From assembly GCA_963662175.1 (NCBI GenBank), contig OY759218.1:7990001-8054000 (forward strand): a DNA stretch of 64,000 bases. The letters run 5' to 3'. Positions within the stretch are counted from its first letter, which is position 1. Every line of letters begins with the position of its first letter. Under the pieces are notes generated by a model, which ran no database searches, was not told the DNA's origin, and worked only from the letters and a program-made list of their open reading frames with translations. Below, piece after piece: positions 1-11,597 of the stretch. The DNA is from Aradus depressus (lineage: Eukaryota > Arthropoda > Insecta > Hemiptera > Aradidae). The position numbers were made by a program, and so were the translations under genes.

Positions 1-222
1 CAAAAATGTTCTCCTAGTGCCAGAGGCGGCTCTAGCCCATGTAGCGCCCGTGTGCAATCAACACCCTGGCGCCCTCTAGTAGGCGCGCCGTCAAAATGGA
101 TTACTTACAGTTATATTTTCAAACGGAAATTCGGGTGCAAATGGTGCAATTTTAAATTATATCGGGAAGCAATAGGTACAGGAGTAAAAAGTATATTTAG
201 GAAGGAAGGGGTTACAAGAATA

Positions 223-969
223 AAAAAAGCACAACTTTGTAGTTATTTCAAAAATATTCATTTCTAGGTATGCAATGCATTCTGCTAATTGCAAATATTG
301 AGCGGAGCCGTGACTCAAATTGCCTATACCTTGAACTTTAAATTCATTAGCGGTCACTCGCTTAGCTTACGCCGCGAGCTCCCTCCAGGCGACAAAACGT
401 GGTTATCGTCAAGGAATATACTTTATTTACGAAAAAATATGGTCCAAAATAATTTTTTCTCCCGAAAAATTTGTCAAGGGCTTCGCCGAGAACTTTTAAT
501 TCACGCGCAGCACCGCAACAATGTCTTCCAACAATGGTCTCAGTTTCATTGTTTTTTTCAGTGATTATTCCTCGATGCTACTTCGATTTTATATAATTAT
601 TTCCTCTGATTATTTTTTTATTATTATATTATATATTATTTTTTTAAACAAATCTTACTCTTGACCTCGACCTATGACCTCAATTTCATGCGCGCGCTTC
701 ATGCCATTGTCGATTGAGAAGAATTTGAACGTTTCGCATTGAAGTCTATGGATGAACATATTTTCGGTGATTATTCCTCCGTGGTACGTCCGATTTTCGA
801 AATTATTTTTTAACATCCTTGACGTGACTGACATCCATCAATATGCAAAAACTGATCAGGATCAGATAAACAGTTTTAATGCAGGAGGGGCACAAACGAA
901 ACACACGAGTCGTCTAAAGATTGAGCTACGCTCAAAAAAGCACAACTTTGTAGTTATTTCAAAAATATT
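223..969 (+). repeat. 36-bp direct repeat pair flanking the hAT 3' region
   Basis: An identical 36-base stretch containing aagcacaactttgtag is present at 223-258 and 934-969. A second, looser similarity (gtgattattcctcsrtg...) occurs at about 560 and 769, in swapped order. The region 1-1020 has no supportable gene. The pair may reflect internal duplication in the hAT 3' untranslated part. Confidence 0.6.
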
Positions 970-1026
970 TAATTTAAAAACTAGTTACTTTACAGGACGC
1001 TCATAATACAACACAAATACCTATAT

Positions 1027-2006
1027 TTACAAAAAAGTTACTTTTCGTGCTTTTGCATTAGCAAAATCTTTAACAATGTCATTGACTTCAATTTTGATAT
1101 CATGTTCAATACTTAATAACGATTCATGTGTCAATCTACTTTGCGACAATGTTGATCTAAGATAATTTATTATTATTTTTAGTTTAGAAAATGATCTTTC
1201 GCTGTGTGCTACAGTGACTGGCAATGTGAGGAAAATTCTAAGTGCTGTGGAAAAATTTGGGAACACTGAAATTAATTTATTCGTAAACATGTAATTTAAA
1301 ATATCCAATGGCGTAGTGGAATCATCAATAAACATCGGTAGTAATTCGATTTAATTAAAGAGCTCGAACCTCTCCACATCTGAAGAGCCATCATGGCGCA
1401 GTTTATTTTCTAAATTAGAACAATGTGTTTTTTTTGTATTTAAGTCCAAATCCTTCCAGTGTTTTAGTTTTTGAAGAAATGAAAAAATTACGTTATTTTG
1501 ACTCAGAAGTTTGAACCGTTCGTCGAACTTAGTTATCGCGGTATCTAACAAATAGTAGTAAAAGTTTACTTTGAAATGTGTTTGCGCGTCTGTTATTGGT
1601 CCATCCTCCGTCTCATAATTGAAAAACCTTCTACGAGCGCGAGGGCGGGCAGGTGTGGAAAATTCTGCTATTGCCTCGACTTCTTCCGCTACAGTTTTCG
1701 CGCTGTTAAGGAACTCCCCAAAAGCGGACTCATTGCGAAATTCAGACAAACTTATTTTTGCATTATCAATCATTTTCACCGCTTCTGACAATACGACGTC
1801 TGATTTTTGAAGTGCCTTGCTAACTATATTTATCTTGCTTAAAATTTCGAACCAAATAAGCAGAGAGCAGATGAATTTAAACGATCGTAATATATGGTAA
1901 ACAAGGCATCATACACTTTTCCCAGATTAAAACGTAGAGCTTTTTCGGCTTCAACCCTGCTCTCCCATCGAGTATTTGAGAGTGGTTTTAGACTTAGAGT
2001 TGGCAC
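1027..2006 (-). pseudogene. hAT-family transposase (ZMYM1-like), C-terminal half, broken
   Basis: Cut-and-paste transposase remnant. Near 2000-1900 the minus strand reads LSNTRWESRVEA, the TRWE-R block typical of ZMYM1-like hAT proteins. The frame then shifts around 1865 into LLIWFEILSKINIVSKALQ and on through a mostly helical region to 1354. A single in-frame TAA at 1351-1353 interrupts it, after which the frame continues to the hAT dimerisation block at about 1240-1110 (VAHSERSFSKLKIIINYLRS, then LLSIEHDI). That block (A-S/H-x-ER-S-F-S-LK) is the most conserved part of hAT transposases. The N-terminal zinc finger and first catalytic residues are absent. With one stop and at least one frameshift it cannot make an active enzyme. 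Confidence 0.85.
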
Positions 2007-2010
2007 TTCT

Positions 2011-3064
2011 TTGTGCACATAATTCTATAATTTAATACTGTTCTTAATTATATATTATTTCATTTCTAATGAATATTTTTTTTAATTTTTAATTATTAAA
2101 CTAATTCTGTTTGTTTTCATGTAAAGTTTAAGTAAAAAAAAAAGGTTACTATTCATTTCGTTCGTTATGTTTGAAATAGTAACTAAAAGTTTATTCTATT
2201 ACTGTTTTGCAAACGTTACTTTTATTGATAATAATATTACCATTTTCTATTACTACTTTTTTCTTGTGTTATTTTATGCAGGTATGTTATCTTATTCTCT
2301 GCAGTCTTTTTTAAATTATGTTTTATTTATTATTATAACAACCATTACGTAAAATAATGAGGCCAACACCTCTCATGGTCAGAGACCAACAGAACTGTCA
2401 TTATTTTTCATGTTTTTTTTTAAGATTTCTTTTGCACAATACATTTCTTTAAAAAATAAAGCATCAATATATTTATTTAAATGCACGTCAGTCATACTGA
2501 ACCGATAAAATATACATGATGAACTACACAAGTCACTTTCCGAAAAGATACTTATCTGCTGTCTGTTTTTATAGATGCTGTTCATTTTGTTCATACTTAA
2601 GTATAATTCGTTCTATTAAATCGTAACTAATTTACTTATTACATCACGATAAAGCATTTTTACATATGTTAGTTTTTCATTGTGGACCGGAGGATATATA
2701 TGAAACCATTATTTACTTATTATAGCGGATTTGTTTCTTTATTTACGAGACTCATGTTTTAACAGGTCAGGTTTTGACACGAGGTCATATCACCTACTAC
2801 AATAGCGTTCTGTTCTCTGTTGTGTGAAGCTACTAAGTTAATGTGAGTTAAAGTGAATGACAAAGTCGGTAAGGTGCGAAATATGTCGAAAATAAGTTAA
2901 CACTTCAGGATGCCCATTCCTATCAGGTGTTTAATTTCAATATGAGTTGTAGAGATATTCAAACACAGTCCACAGTCAGGGAATTTTTCCAGGCCAGGAA
3001 GAACTGGGAATAAAAAAAACAAGAAAAAATTCTGCAAAGCTCGAAGAAATAAACTATTAACATT
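2011..3064. other. AT-rich stretch without recognisable gene
   Basis: Mostly A/T-rich sequence with short poly-T and poly-A runs. Short reading frames occur on both strands, but none has a recognisable motif or coding-like composition. Confidence 0.5.
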
Positions 3065-3735
3065 TTAGCGCCATGATTGACTTCAAATTTCAAGTTCAGC
3101 TACATTCGTTTCTGCGTTGGAGTGCTCACGTTCAAATCACATACACACAGACTGACAACATCGCAAAAATAGTCAAAACCTATTCAGGGGATCTTGAAAT
3201 AGAAACCCGTTGAAAACTCGATCTCGGATTTTCGCACGATTACAATGGGTTCCAAAACGATATTTCAGGAAGGTTTTCGGCATGTATCTCGCAAACCAGG
3301 CCATCGTCGAAAAAAGTGTATTGCATATAAGATGCTTTCCGTTTTCTCTACAAATATTCTTTGAAGGTATTTTTGATTAAGTCATAAATATAAGAGGGAT
3401 ATTGTAAAATGTACTTAGGCCCCGAAGTAAAGTGGTGATAATTTTCGTTCGATTTCGGTCAAAATCTATTTAAATCTAAGTTAGCAAGCACATGTGACGT
3501 CATCTCAAATTTCAAGTTCATTGTTACAATAATTTTTGAATTAGAGTGCTCACAAAGTTTTAATCACATACACGATGACACACAAACAGACTGACGCACA
3601 GACAGACATCACCGCGAAAATGGTCAAAACCTGCTCAGGGGGCCTTGAAATTTTAATTTCCGTCGGATATTCGATCTCAGATTTTCGCACGATTACAATA
3701 CTTCCTTAATAGGTACTAAAGCTAATAGAAATAAA
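3065..3735 (+). repeat. Dispersed repeat family C, copy 1
   Basis: Shares ordered blocks with 6705-7175 and 40640-41095: the start (caagttcagctacattcgtttctgcg), a 'catgtatctcgcaaac' block near 3281, a 'tctaagttagcaagcaca' block near 3475, and an end block 'cagattttcgcacgattac' near 3680. The end block is shared with dispersed family A. Within this copy the end block occurs twice (about 3220 and 3680), so it may be two copies in tandem. Noncoding and non-autonomous. Confidence 0.65.
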
Positions 3736-3739
3736 TAAA

Positions 3740-4394
3740 TGTGTACACTAACATTTTAGTAACGTAATATGTTTCGGAAATTTTTGAGGGTTTTGAAAAG
3801 TCAGCGTCAATGATTCAATGGCTATGAACTTCAGCTTCGAAATATATTATCTCGATTATTCAAATACAAAACTTTCTTAAAAATAACTCAATTCTATTGA
3901 AACAAGAGGACAGACAAGGTTTATGTATGAAACCGGATCCGAGAAATAAAAAAATCGTTATCAAAAAATAATGAGAATTTCCAAGTAATTTTTATCATTA
4001 GGTTAATTGTTTTTCTTGAAAAACTCATGGCTTTCTCCCTATAAGCAGTGCCTTGAGAGGAATTATCGTTGGGCTGGGCTGCTCATGCATCATGATGCCC
4101 CATCCCTTCTAATGGGATCACACTACTTCACGTCATTCCGTTAATAACGCTAATTGGAATACGTGATCCTCCGTTATTACTCTTGGCGCATTAACCAAAT
4201 TCAAAGTGATATTTTCATTTATAATCTCCTTCAGACGGATCCTATTCTCCATATTACTAATTCAATTCCATGTGTTCAACCTTCCATATCCCTTATTCAA
4301 TTCGTAGTGAGGAGTTCTACACCAAATCAACACAACTAAAAAACAGGATAGTTAGACGCATTTTCATGAAAAAAGGATAGTTTGGGATAGTTCG
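3740..4394. other. No gene seen
   Basis: AT-rich. The slightly GC-richer patch at 4060-4150 matches nothing I recognise. Confidence 0.4.
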
Positions 4395-4399
4395 GGATG

Positions 4400-4659
4400 T
4401 TGTTTTTGTGACTTGGCTGAGTTTCAACTACAAGGTCATAGTGCCTACTACCAGAGCGCTCTGTCGTCGCTTTGTGGGAGTCCTAAATGTTGCCTACCCA
4501 GGTTTAGTTACCTAGGATAGGGGTCTTTAACGAATACCTGACTTCGCACAAACTCCGGAATATCGCTTAACGTCCCATCAGATGGCGTGTTCCAAGTTTT
4601 TCACTTCCCAATCTTGAGAACGGTAGGCAAGTACGCTACCTCTGTGCTACCGGCGCCCC
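4400..4659 (-). repeat. tRNA-derived SINE (family S1), diverged copy
   Basis: Collinear with the better copies at 36118-36473 and 57088-57397. On the plus strand it shows the tail-side block (caactacaaggtcatagtgcctac), the 'accagagcgctctgtcgtc' block, 'ggggtctttaacga', 'tcgcttaacgtcccatc', and finally 'gctaccggcgcccc', the reverse complement of the tRNA-like head start. The head lies at the right end, so the element is on the minus strand. The middle and the B-box region are more diverged than in the other copies. Confidence 0.75.
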
Positions 4660-5005
4660 TTATTTAGGAATGTTTTCATGAATTAGGAATGATTAGGGAA
4701 TGTTTTCATGAATAAGGAATGGTTAGGGATGTTACAATTGGTTAAGGAAAAAACTGGGGATATGAATTTAAAAAAAAAGATCTTAATTTCGCATGTCAAT
4801 CATGAAGATCCGTTAATTTAACGCAGTTTAAGCGTGCACGGTTTCCCGAGATAGTATAGACTTGATACGATTTGTTTTTCAGTTTTAACTGAAGGTTAAG
4901 TTTTTAAGTTTTTTTAAGTTGTTAAGTTTTTTTGTGAGGTAGGTATTTCACATTTCCATATGAGTAGATTGGTATTAAAGGAGAAGTGGCGGAAATACGT
5001 AGCCA

Positions 5006-5281
5006 TTATGGTAGAAGGGTCGCTTTGAGACTTAATTCTGCCGGACCAGTGAACATTCTCAGTTCGTGTTCTGGGCCAATCGTCAAACTACTCTCTCCAC
5101 CACTCACAGGAGCTAAGCAAACCAAACCAAGGCAAGGCATAGCCACTCTTTCAGATGTAGAATAAGAATCTTTCAGATGAATAGCTTTCCTAACTTTGCG
5201 AAGACCTAAAACATTTTGAAAAAAAAAAGTCCATTCACCCCCTGCTTGAAAGGGGCGATAGGAGGGTCTGTGGATCACCAA
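5006..5281 (-). other. Unassigned 91-codon reading frame
   Basis: An open frame on the minus strand in locally GC-richer sequence. It contains no domain I recognise. The 5' part (ccctcctatcgcccctttca) looks like repeat-derived sequence. It could be an exon or a TE fragment; nothing in the context supports a function. Confidence 0.15.
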
Positions 5282-5948
5282 ACCTGCAAGTTATTTCAAG
5301 GATAGTTTAATTTCAAATGAAGCCTATATATAGCAACAATAATTTTAATTTGGGAGGCCCATTCATTTCACAACAGTTGAATTTTGATTTTCTTAATAAT
5401 TTTATCTCAATTTAGATTTTGTTGCTAATCGGATCAGCTGTTTTTAGAACATATTTTGTACATGAACAATACCTTAGTATGGTGTAGGGGCATTTTGGCA
5501 AATTTCATTGAAATGGTAGAATTAAACCATATCTAATACTATAACGAAATACTTAAATTTTATCAGAACCTCCGAAAGAAATATTTACATTCCATATTTG
5601 TATTTATGATTCACTTTTCATAATAACAAGTGTATTGAAAAATTATTTTGGTACATGGAAGTCGTTCTACACCATACCGATATATTTTTTTTCTTTCTCT
5701 TATATCCAACAAAGAGGAGAGAATACTTCGAAAATTTTCTTATTTTCTTTATTGGGAGAAGAAGAAGGGGGAAGGGGTTGTTCTTTGTCCGGACATAGCA
5801 TGAAATCGCTTCAGGTAAGTAATGAGACGTAAAGTTACTCCCGGGCAACGCCAGGTAACCTACTAGTGTGAAAATATAGAAAAGAATTGGAAGATATGTA
5901 CCACCTGCTTATTAATATCCTATTCCATATACTTTCCCATTAGAAGCC

Positions 5949-6690
5949 AACATCCCTACCTTACTTCCGTCCCATCTACTTTCCCATTAGAAGCCACTTC
6001 CTGTCTCAGAGTGCCAATCAACATAGACAGACCCAACATCCCTACCTTACTTCCGTCCCATCTACTTTCCCATTAGAAGCCACTTTCTGTCTCAGAATGC
6101 CAATCAACATAGACAGACCCAACATCCTTACCTTACTTCCGTCCCATCTACTTTCCCATTAGAAGCCACTTTCTGCCTCAGAGTGCCAATCAACATAGAC
6201 AGACCCAACATCCTTACCTTACTTCCGTCCCATCTACTTTCCCATTAGAAGCCACTTTCTGCCTCAGAGTGCCAATCAACATAGACAGACCCAACATCCT
6301 TACCTTACTTCCGTCCCATCTACTTTCCCATTAGAAGCCACTTTCTGTCTCAGAGTGCCAATCAACATAGACAGACCCAACATCCTTACCTTACTTCCGT
6401 CCCATCTACTTTCCCATTAGACCCCACTTTCTGCCTCAGAATGCCAATCAACATAGACAGACCCAACATCCTTACCTTACTTCCGTCCCATCTACTTTCC
6501 CATTAGAAGCCACTTTCTGCCTCAGAGTGCCAATCAACATAGACAGACCCAACATCCTTACCTTACTTCCGTCCCATCTACTTTCCCATTAGAAGCCACT
6601 TTCTGTCTCAGAGTGCCAATCAACATAGACAGACCCAACATTCTTACCTTACTTCCGTCCCATCTACTTTCCCATTAGAAGCCACTTCCT
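5949..6690 (+). repeat. 86-bp tandem repeat array, about 8.6 units
   Basis: The string aacatc(c/t)ctaccttacttcc recurs at 5949, 6035, 6121, 6207, 6293, 6379, 6465, 6551 and 6637, an exact 86-bp spacing throughout. Units differ by single substitutions (cttcc/ctttc, tgtctc/tgcctc, gagtgcc/gaatgcc, one unit with accccac for aagccac). The last unit is cut at about 6690, where a family C repeat begins. No open frame persists through the array, so it is a minisatellite or short satellite. Confidence 0.95.
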
Positions 6691-6704
6691 GCCTTATATA
6701 TAAA

Positions 6705-7175
6705 GAATGGGTTTAAAACGACATTTAAAATGGTTTTCAGAATGTATCTCGCAAACGGAGGGACCTTCGAAAAAAAAAGTATTGCACATAAAATGTGCCA
6801 TTCAGTTTTCTCTACAACCTTCATTTGAGAAGATGCATGATTAGGCCCTAATACAAGCGAATATCATGTAAAATGAATTTAGATCTCGAAGTAAAGTGGT
6901 CTCAATTTCGCTCGATTTCAGCCAAAATCTAATCAGATCTAAGTGTACACTAAGTAAGCACATGTGACTTCTTCCTTTCCAATTTCAAGTTCATAGCTAC
7001 ATTCGTTTCTGCGTTAGAGCGGTCACAAAGACATCATCGCGAAAACGTTCAAATAACGGTTAATACGAAAACGTATTCAGGGGACCTTGAAACGTGAAAA
7101 TCCGTTGAAAACTCGATCTCAGATTTTCGCACGATCACAATATGTACTTCATTATACTAACTATAAGTAGAAGAA
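6705..7175 (+). repeat. Dispersed repeat family C, copy 2
   Basis: Same block order as at 3065-3735: 'atgtatctcgcaaacggag' near 6762, 'cagttttctctacaacctt' near 6812, 'agtaagcacatgtgac' near 6952, 'ctacattcgtttctgcgtta' near 6998. It ends with 'cagattttcgcacgatcac' near 7120 and a family A-type terminus (tgtacttc ... agaaagtaaaaactaat) at about 7141-7173. It begins directly after the 86-bp array. Confidence 0.7.
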
Positions 7176-7179
7176 AGTA

Positions 7180-8039
7180 AAAACTAATAGTTATTTTCAA
7201 AAATACGTGCGGCAAGTTCAGACCTCCTAATAAATTGATTAGGGACGGATCAACTGATAGAATGTTAAATTTGAGATGTATGTAGAAGAGGGGATCAGAT
7301 AACACCTGGGATGTTATTTGGAGGAACAGTATTCGACTGTTGGTCATTTTATTTCCGAGGACTCAGATGGAGGAAAACCAGGCTAGAGATGACAGGAAAA
7401 AAAAAGCAAGGAAAGGAAGAACCCATTTCCAAGTCCGGAGATCTTATAAAATTTCCTTTTTCCTAATTTCATCGAACGACCATTTTCTAACACACTCTAT
7501 TCTGACGCATACAAATCTATAATTTAAAATATGTGATGTAGTCATTACACGACTTTTCTATACCAATCTCTTTTGTTTTTGGGCGGAGTGGGAAAGGAAA
7601 GTGATCTGTACAAAACAAATTGATACAAGAAAGTCACGTAATCGTCATACCATATATATTTTTTCCCATAAGTTTATATATTGAAATAATTGTTCGGAAG
7701 ATAACGTACGGACGTATCTATTATATATGTGTGTGTCAGTTCGTGCGATAACTTCCGAACGATTATATATCTATATATAAGCTTTTTTTTTAATTGTATA
7801 TTTATATATAAGGGCTAATAACCGAAGTCAGTCAGTGGGAAGTCAATTTTTTCCTACAAATTAGCTATTATTGAATTGGTATAACAGCTATTAAGAGAAA
7901 ATAAACATTTATTGAGAAAACATAATAAACCTCCTTTATTATTATCATTGCAAATCCTATATTTTTTAACTGTAAATTTCCATACTTCCATTCTCCCGAA
8001 AAAAATATTTTTTCGACTTAGGAGGTAGTTTTTGTAGGT
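7180..8039. other. AT-rich stretch with a short inverted repeat
   Basis: No gene is supported. Around 7690-7760 the 9-base arm gttcggaag pairs with cttccgaac about 55 bases downstream, within TA-rich sequence. It may be the termini of a tiny foldback element or a decayed family A copy. Confidence 0.35.
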
Positions 8040-8640
8040 CTTACTGACCAGGTGAGCAAGGTAAAATACGCTAATAGTGAATCATTGACAATGCACTTCC
8101 GCAACTCACTTTTTTTTGCAATTTCTCAATTGCGATAGGGGAGATATTAGTGGGCGCCAGAGTTGGAAACATCCACTACGTTTTCGCTCTCCCTCATTAG
8201 ATCTCTCTTTTATCTGATTTGGCTGAAAATCGATTGACGCCCTTCACACTATGCAAATAAAATTTCTAATTTGTATATTCTTTCCTTCAGGAATTATCCT
8301 TGCGCATCATATTTAAAGGTCTTGTCGAAACTAGTCCCAAAGCATGAATTTTTACACATTTTTGGGGGAGGAGAAAAACATGTTGCGGCTGCCTATGGCC
8401 CCCCTACGGAGTCATTATCGACCCCTCAGGTCGCTGCAGCCTATGACCCCCCCCCCCCTCCCCCCCAAGGGTCGCTATCGACCACGGGTCCGCCGCGACC
8501 TACCATGGCCCCCTTTTGATTTTGTCACAAAAGATGAGGTTCACACTCGGAGTATCGATTCGCCGCCGCTGTTCCTGACCTAAATCCTTAGATATGTATA
8601 CCAGATCCGAAAACCCCCCAATTTTACTCACATTTGAAAA
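8040..8640 (+). repeat. Repeat patch with C-rich tract and family A-like sequence
   Basis: Contains a family A-type 5' motif (attgacaatgcacttccgca, about 8085) and the 'gattt ggctgaaaatcgatt' block (about 8215). A C-rich patch at 8390-8515 follows, in which 'gctgc(agc)ctatg(g/a)ccccc' and 'tatcgacc' recur about 65 bases apart. The open frames here are proline-rich only because of the C runs and are not credible genes. Confidence 0.5.
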
Positions 8641-9934
8641 ACTATACTTCAACCCAGTTCTCTGCATCTCAAATACCAAGAACGAAACTGAGTTTATGGA
8701 AAGATTGTTCTACAAAAAGTATTTTGGAGTTAGAAAGAAAAAATTGAAAATATACTCTTTTATATATATGTATACGTACCCTCTTTATATATATATATAT
8801 ATGTGGTGTATGGAATGGGAGGGGAGGAGGGCACAATTTAGTTCATAACAATGTGTGACGTATCATTTCAAAAGAGTCGAGTAACCTACTAGGTATACAC
8901 AATACTTAAAATGTCCACTAAAAATAGCTCATATCGATAAAAACATAATGTATCGATAATTCACAAAACAACTGAACTTTTGAGAAGGATACCATTTCTG
9001 TTTAAAGTGTCTTTAAAGGGTCTTAAGTTGTCATTAAAGGGTTTAAAGAGTCTTAAAGTGTCGTAAAGCGTTCAAAGTGCGATTGGCGGGGGTGTAACCC
9101 ACAAGTACCCTTAATCTTCCACCATTGTCACGAAGTTTACTCATGGTTTTGAAAAAAAAAAAAAAGTCTAAATCTAAATGTTTGCGTTATAAAACCAGGA
9201 AGAAACTAGATACATCGAATAAGATTTTCTATAAAATGTATTAAAAATTTCAGAAAAATAAACATAATTTTAGTTTTAATCATAAACCACCATCGAAACC
9301 ATTATAATGTCAGAAACGGGAGGAAGGCAAATATAAACAGCCTGAAGCCTCTGAAAAGAAAATGAAAATCTTTCTTCGAGGTAACAGAAGCCTACCTCCA
9401 ATGTAATTTAAATAAGTGTATATACAAAAATATATATTTAAAAAAATACATATATTCTCTTATTTACAATCGGTTACATAAACAGCAACGAAATTCGATA
9501 GATGAACAAGATCAAAATGAGAATAATAATCAAAATAAAAACGTTAATAATTTCATAATAAATAAATAATGGGGGAAAAATATATTTACATATTATATAT
9601 TTGGTTAACGGTTGTCTATGTATGGAATGATTTTTGTACATAGCCAGTTTTAATCTTAATTTTTGAAGCATTTATTATAGCAACGTCTACTGGGCCGTTT
9701 TTCATGAAATTTATCATATTTATAAACTGAAGAAACACTCTTGAAAAGTCAAAAAATTGCAGTCAATTTTGGATAATGAGACAGAATGTACAAATGGCGA
9801 TTTTTTTTTTCCCAAATAAAGAGATAATATGGGCGTAGGGCATATCGTTGGAAAGCTAGGAAATTTAAAAAGAGAAATATTTGGGGTTTAGGGTGGGAAA
9901 TGCTGCTGGCCAAAAATAAATAATGACGCCCTCG
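8641..9934. other. No gene seen
   Basis: AT-rich with TA microsatellite (about 8761-8802). A short degenerate run of 'aaagtgtc/aaagggtctta' units at about 9003-9075 looks like local slippage. No recognisable coding sequence. Confidence 0.4.
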
Positions 9935-10578
9935 TGAACGACCCGCAATGTACTTCCCCAGCTCCATTCACTTGCAATCGTCTAAGTTTTCACTATTCCT
10001 TTAAACCCACATCCTCATCGCCCTAGTAGGCAGAAAATAAATAGTTGTCGTCCCTATTGTATTTTGAGTCAACATATAAAATTTCATCTCGATTCATTCT
10101 TGGTTTTTTGATTTAAGCCCCTTCAAATCCCCAACCCCTTAGCTTGGCCGACTTGTCTGAAAACACTAGGTGTTGTCCTTAGGTGTGTGGTTCAGGATCA
10201 ATAATTTAAAATGTAATTAAAAATACTATAGAGACAGTTTTATTATTGTATATATATTATTATTATGTGTCCGACTCTAAGATCTAATAAATCTTTATAT
10301 ATATAATTAATAAGCTATTGTTTATGTATCTAATTTATAAGCCATCATGATATATACTTTTTATGAAGTATCCTATTACCATGACATGGTTTAATGGAAA
10401 TAAATATTATTATTCTATAAAACTGCATTTTATAAAGAAAGAGGTCATAGACATTTAGTTTGTTTTTTTGAATTTTTGAATCCAGGAAGTCAGAAAACAA
10501 GAAATTCTGGTGGACACTCAACACCAAATTTTTAACTGGTCATTTAACTTCCCCTGTACTTCGTTTAGCTAGAGAAGT
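9935..10578 (+). repeat. Dispersed repeat family A, copy
   Basis: Starts with the family 5' motif (cgcaatgtacttccccagct, 9948) and contains one internal unit ('ctgaaaacactaggtgttgt', about 10157). It ends with 'ttaacttcccctgtacttcg' and 'agagaagtaaaaacta' (about 10543-10578). In this 3' terminus ACTTC pairs with GAAGT across an 18- to 22-base loop, and AAAAACTA follows the stem. The middle (10200-10500) is AT-rich and unlike other copies. Confidence 0.6.
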
Positions 10579-10702
10579 AAAAACTAAAATTAAATTGTAA
10601 TTTGATTTTGGGGAAGCCCAAAGCGGGTGGAGGGGAGACATATTGGATGTATAGATAATATGGTGGGTCCAGTTGGCCCCACATTGATGACCTGGGAGGG
10701 AA

Positions 10703-10720
10703 GGGGGGGGGGGGGGGGGG
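10703..10720 (+). repeat. 18-base G tract
   Basis: Uninterrupted run of 18 G in AT-rich surroundings. The assembled length may not be exact. Confidence 0.8.
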
Positions 10721-10929
10721 CTATTGTACTTCGGAGCCCCAACACAAAAGCTCTTTAATGGATCCTTTTAGAGTTCTAACTCTCTATTGATTTAGCAATG
10801 ATTTCCATTTATTTATTTTTTTTTCTTTCTCGTGGTTCGAGTCCTAAAAGCGGTTAGGAGCTCAGGTTTGTTGATATTTTTTGAAAATCCTGAAAAACAA
10901 AATTTACTAGAATCTTCCTTTTGACAAGG

Positions 10930-11096
10930 ATCCTCTTGTCTGGTGGAGAACTCCGAAGTTTTGAGAGAGGGAATCCTAAGACATATATTCCATTTGAATT
11001 AGCAGCTATTTCGAAACAATGATAGATATCAAAAATATTTTCGAATAAAAATTGCTTTGTATTGAAAGACCTTTGAAATGAAGTACAAGCATCAAG

Positions 11097-11133
<37 letters not shown>

Positions 11134-11252
11134 GTGCTTCAGTTTAAAAGTCTTTCAAAAATAAACCGGAACAATTGTTGATATCCCTCATTGTTTCAAA
11201 ATGGCTGCCCATTGAAATGGAATATCACTCTCCCAAAATCTTCTCACTCACA
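10930..11252. repeat. Imperfect inverted repeat centred on a 31-base T run (family B)
   Basis: The left arm (about 10940-11037: gttttgagagagggaat...attccatttgaa...aaacaatgatagatatc) is matched in reverse complement by the right arm (about 11166-11252: gatatccctcattgttt...cattgaaatggaatatc...ctctcccaaaat). The centre holds T31 at 11102-11132. The arm sequence also occurs singly near 11440-11570 and near 55140-55330, so this is a dispersed repeat present here head to head. Confidence 0.7.
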
Positions 11253-11597
11253 TCCAAATCGGTAAACAAACTCTGTTTCTAAAAGAAACAAAAAAGAGCT
11301 TTCAAATGATGGATTGCAAAAGTGGTTGCGCTCCTAAGTTTTAAAATTGATCATTTAATATTTGAATCAAAACCTTATTTGAAGAACTTTCACTAAATGT
11401 TCAATTCAGATGATAATGAATAACGATTTTTATATGAGCTATATGAGCCACAATTTTGGTACAATGAGAGATGTAAAATCATGTTTTGGACAAGAGTTTC
11501 TTCCTTTTGAAAGATTTTTAAAATGAAGTACTACTTGAGACCCATTTCATTCAAAACTTTAAAGTTAGTGAGCACGGAGCGCCTCTGATGAAGGGTT

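Larger units (their letters stand above)
21..2010 (-). mobile_element. hAT DNA transposon relic, 3' side
   Basis: The minus strand from about 2006 to 1027 carries a ZMYM1/hAT-type transposase relic (separate entry). The sequence starting at base 21, cagaggcggctctag, resembles the terminal inverted repeats of hAT elements (CAG plus a GGCGG-rich core) and would be the 3' end of an element on this strand. The 8 bases before it (cctagtgc) could be the target duplication. I did not find a matching inverted repeat and duplication to the right, so the 5' end appears lost or too diverged. That base 21 is the true terminus is inference. Confidence 0.6.

Noticed and set aside
5949..6690. Regularly spaced repeats resembling a CRISPR array
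   Set aside because: The whole 86-bp unit is repeated, with no unique spacers, and the context is eukaryotic with introns.
8271..8583. Proline-rich proteins in two frames
   Set aside because: Frames are open because of C runs in a degenerate repeat patch; composition-driven.
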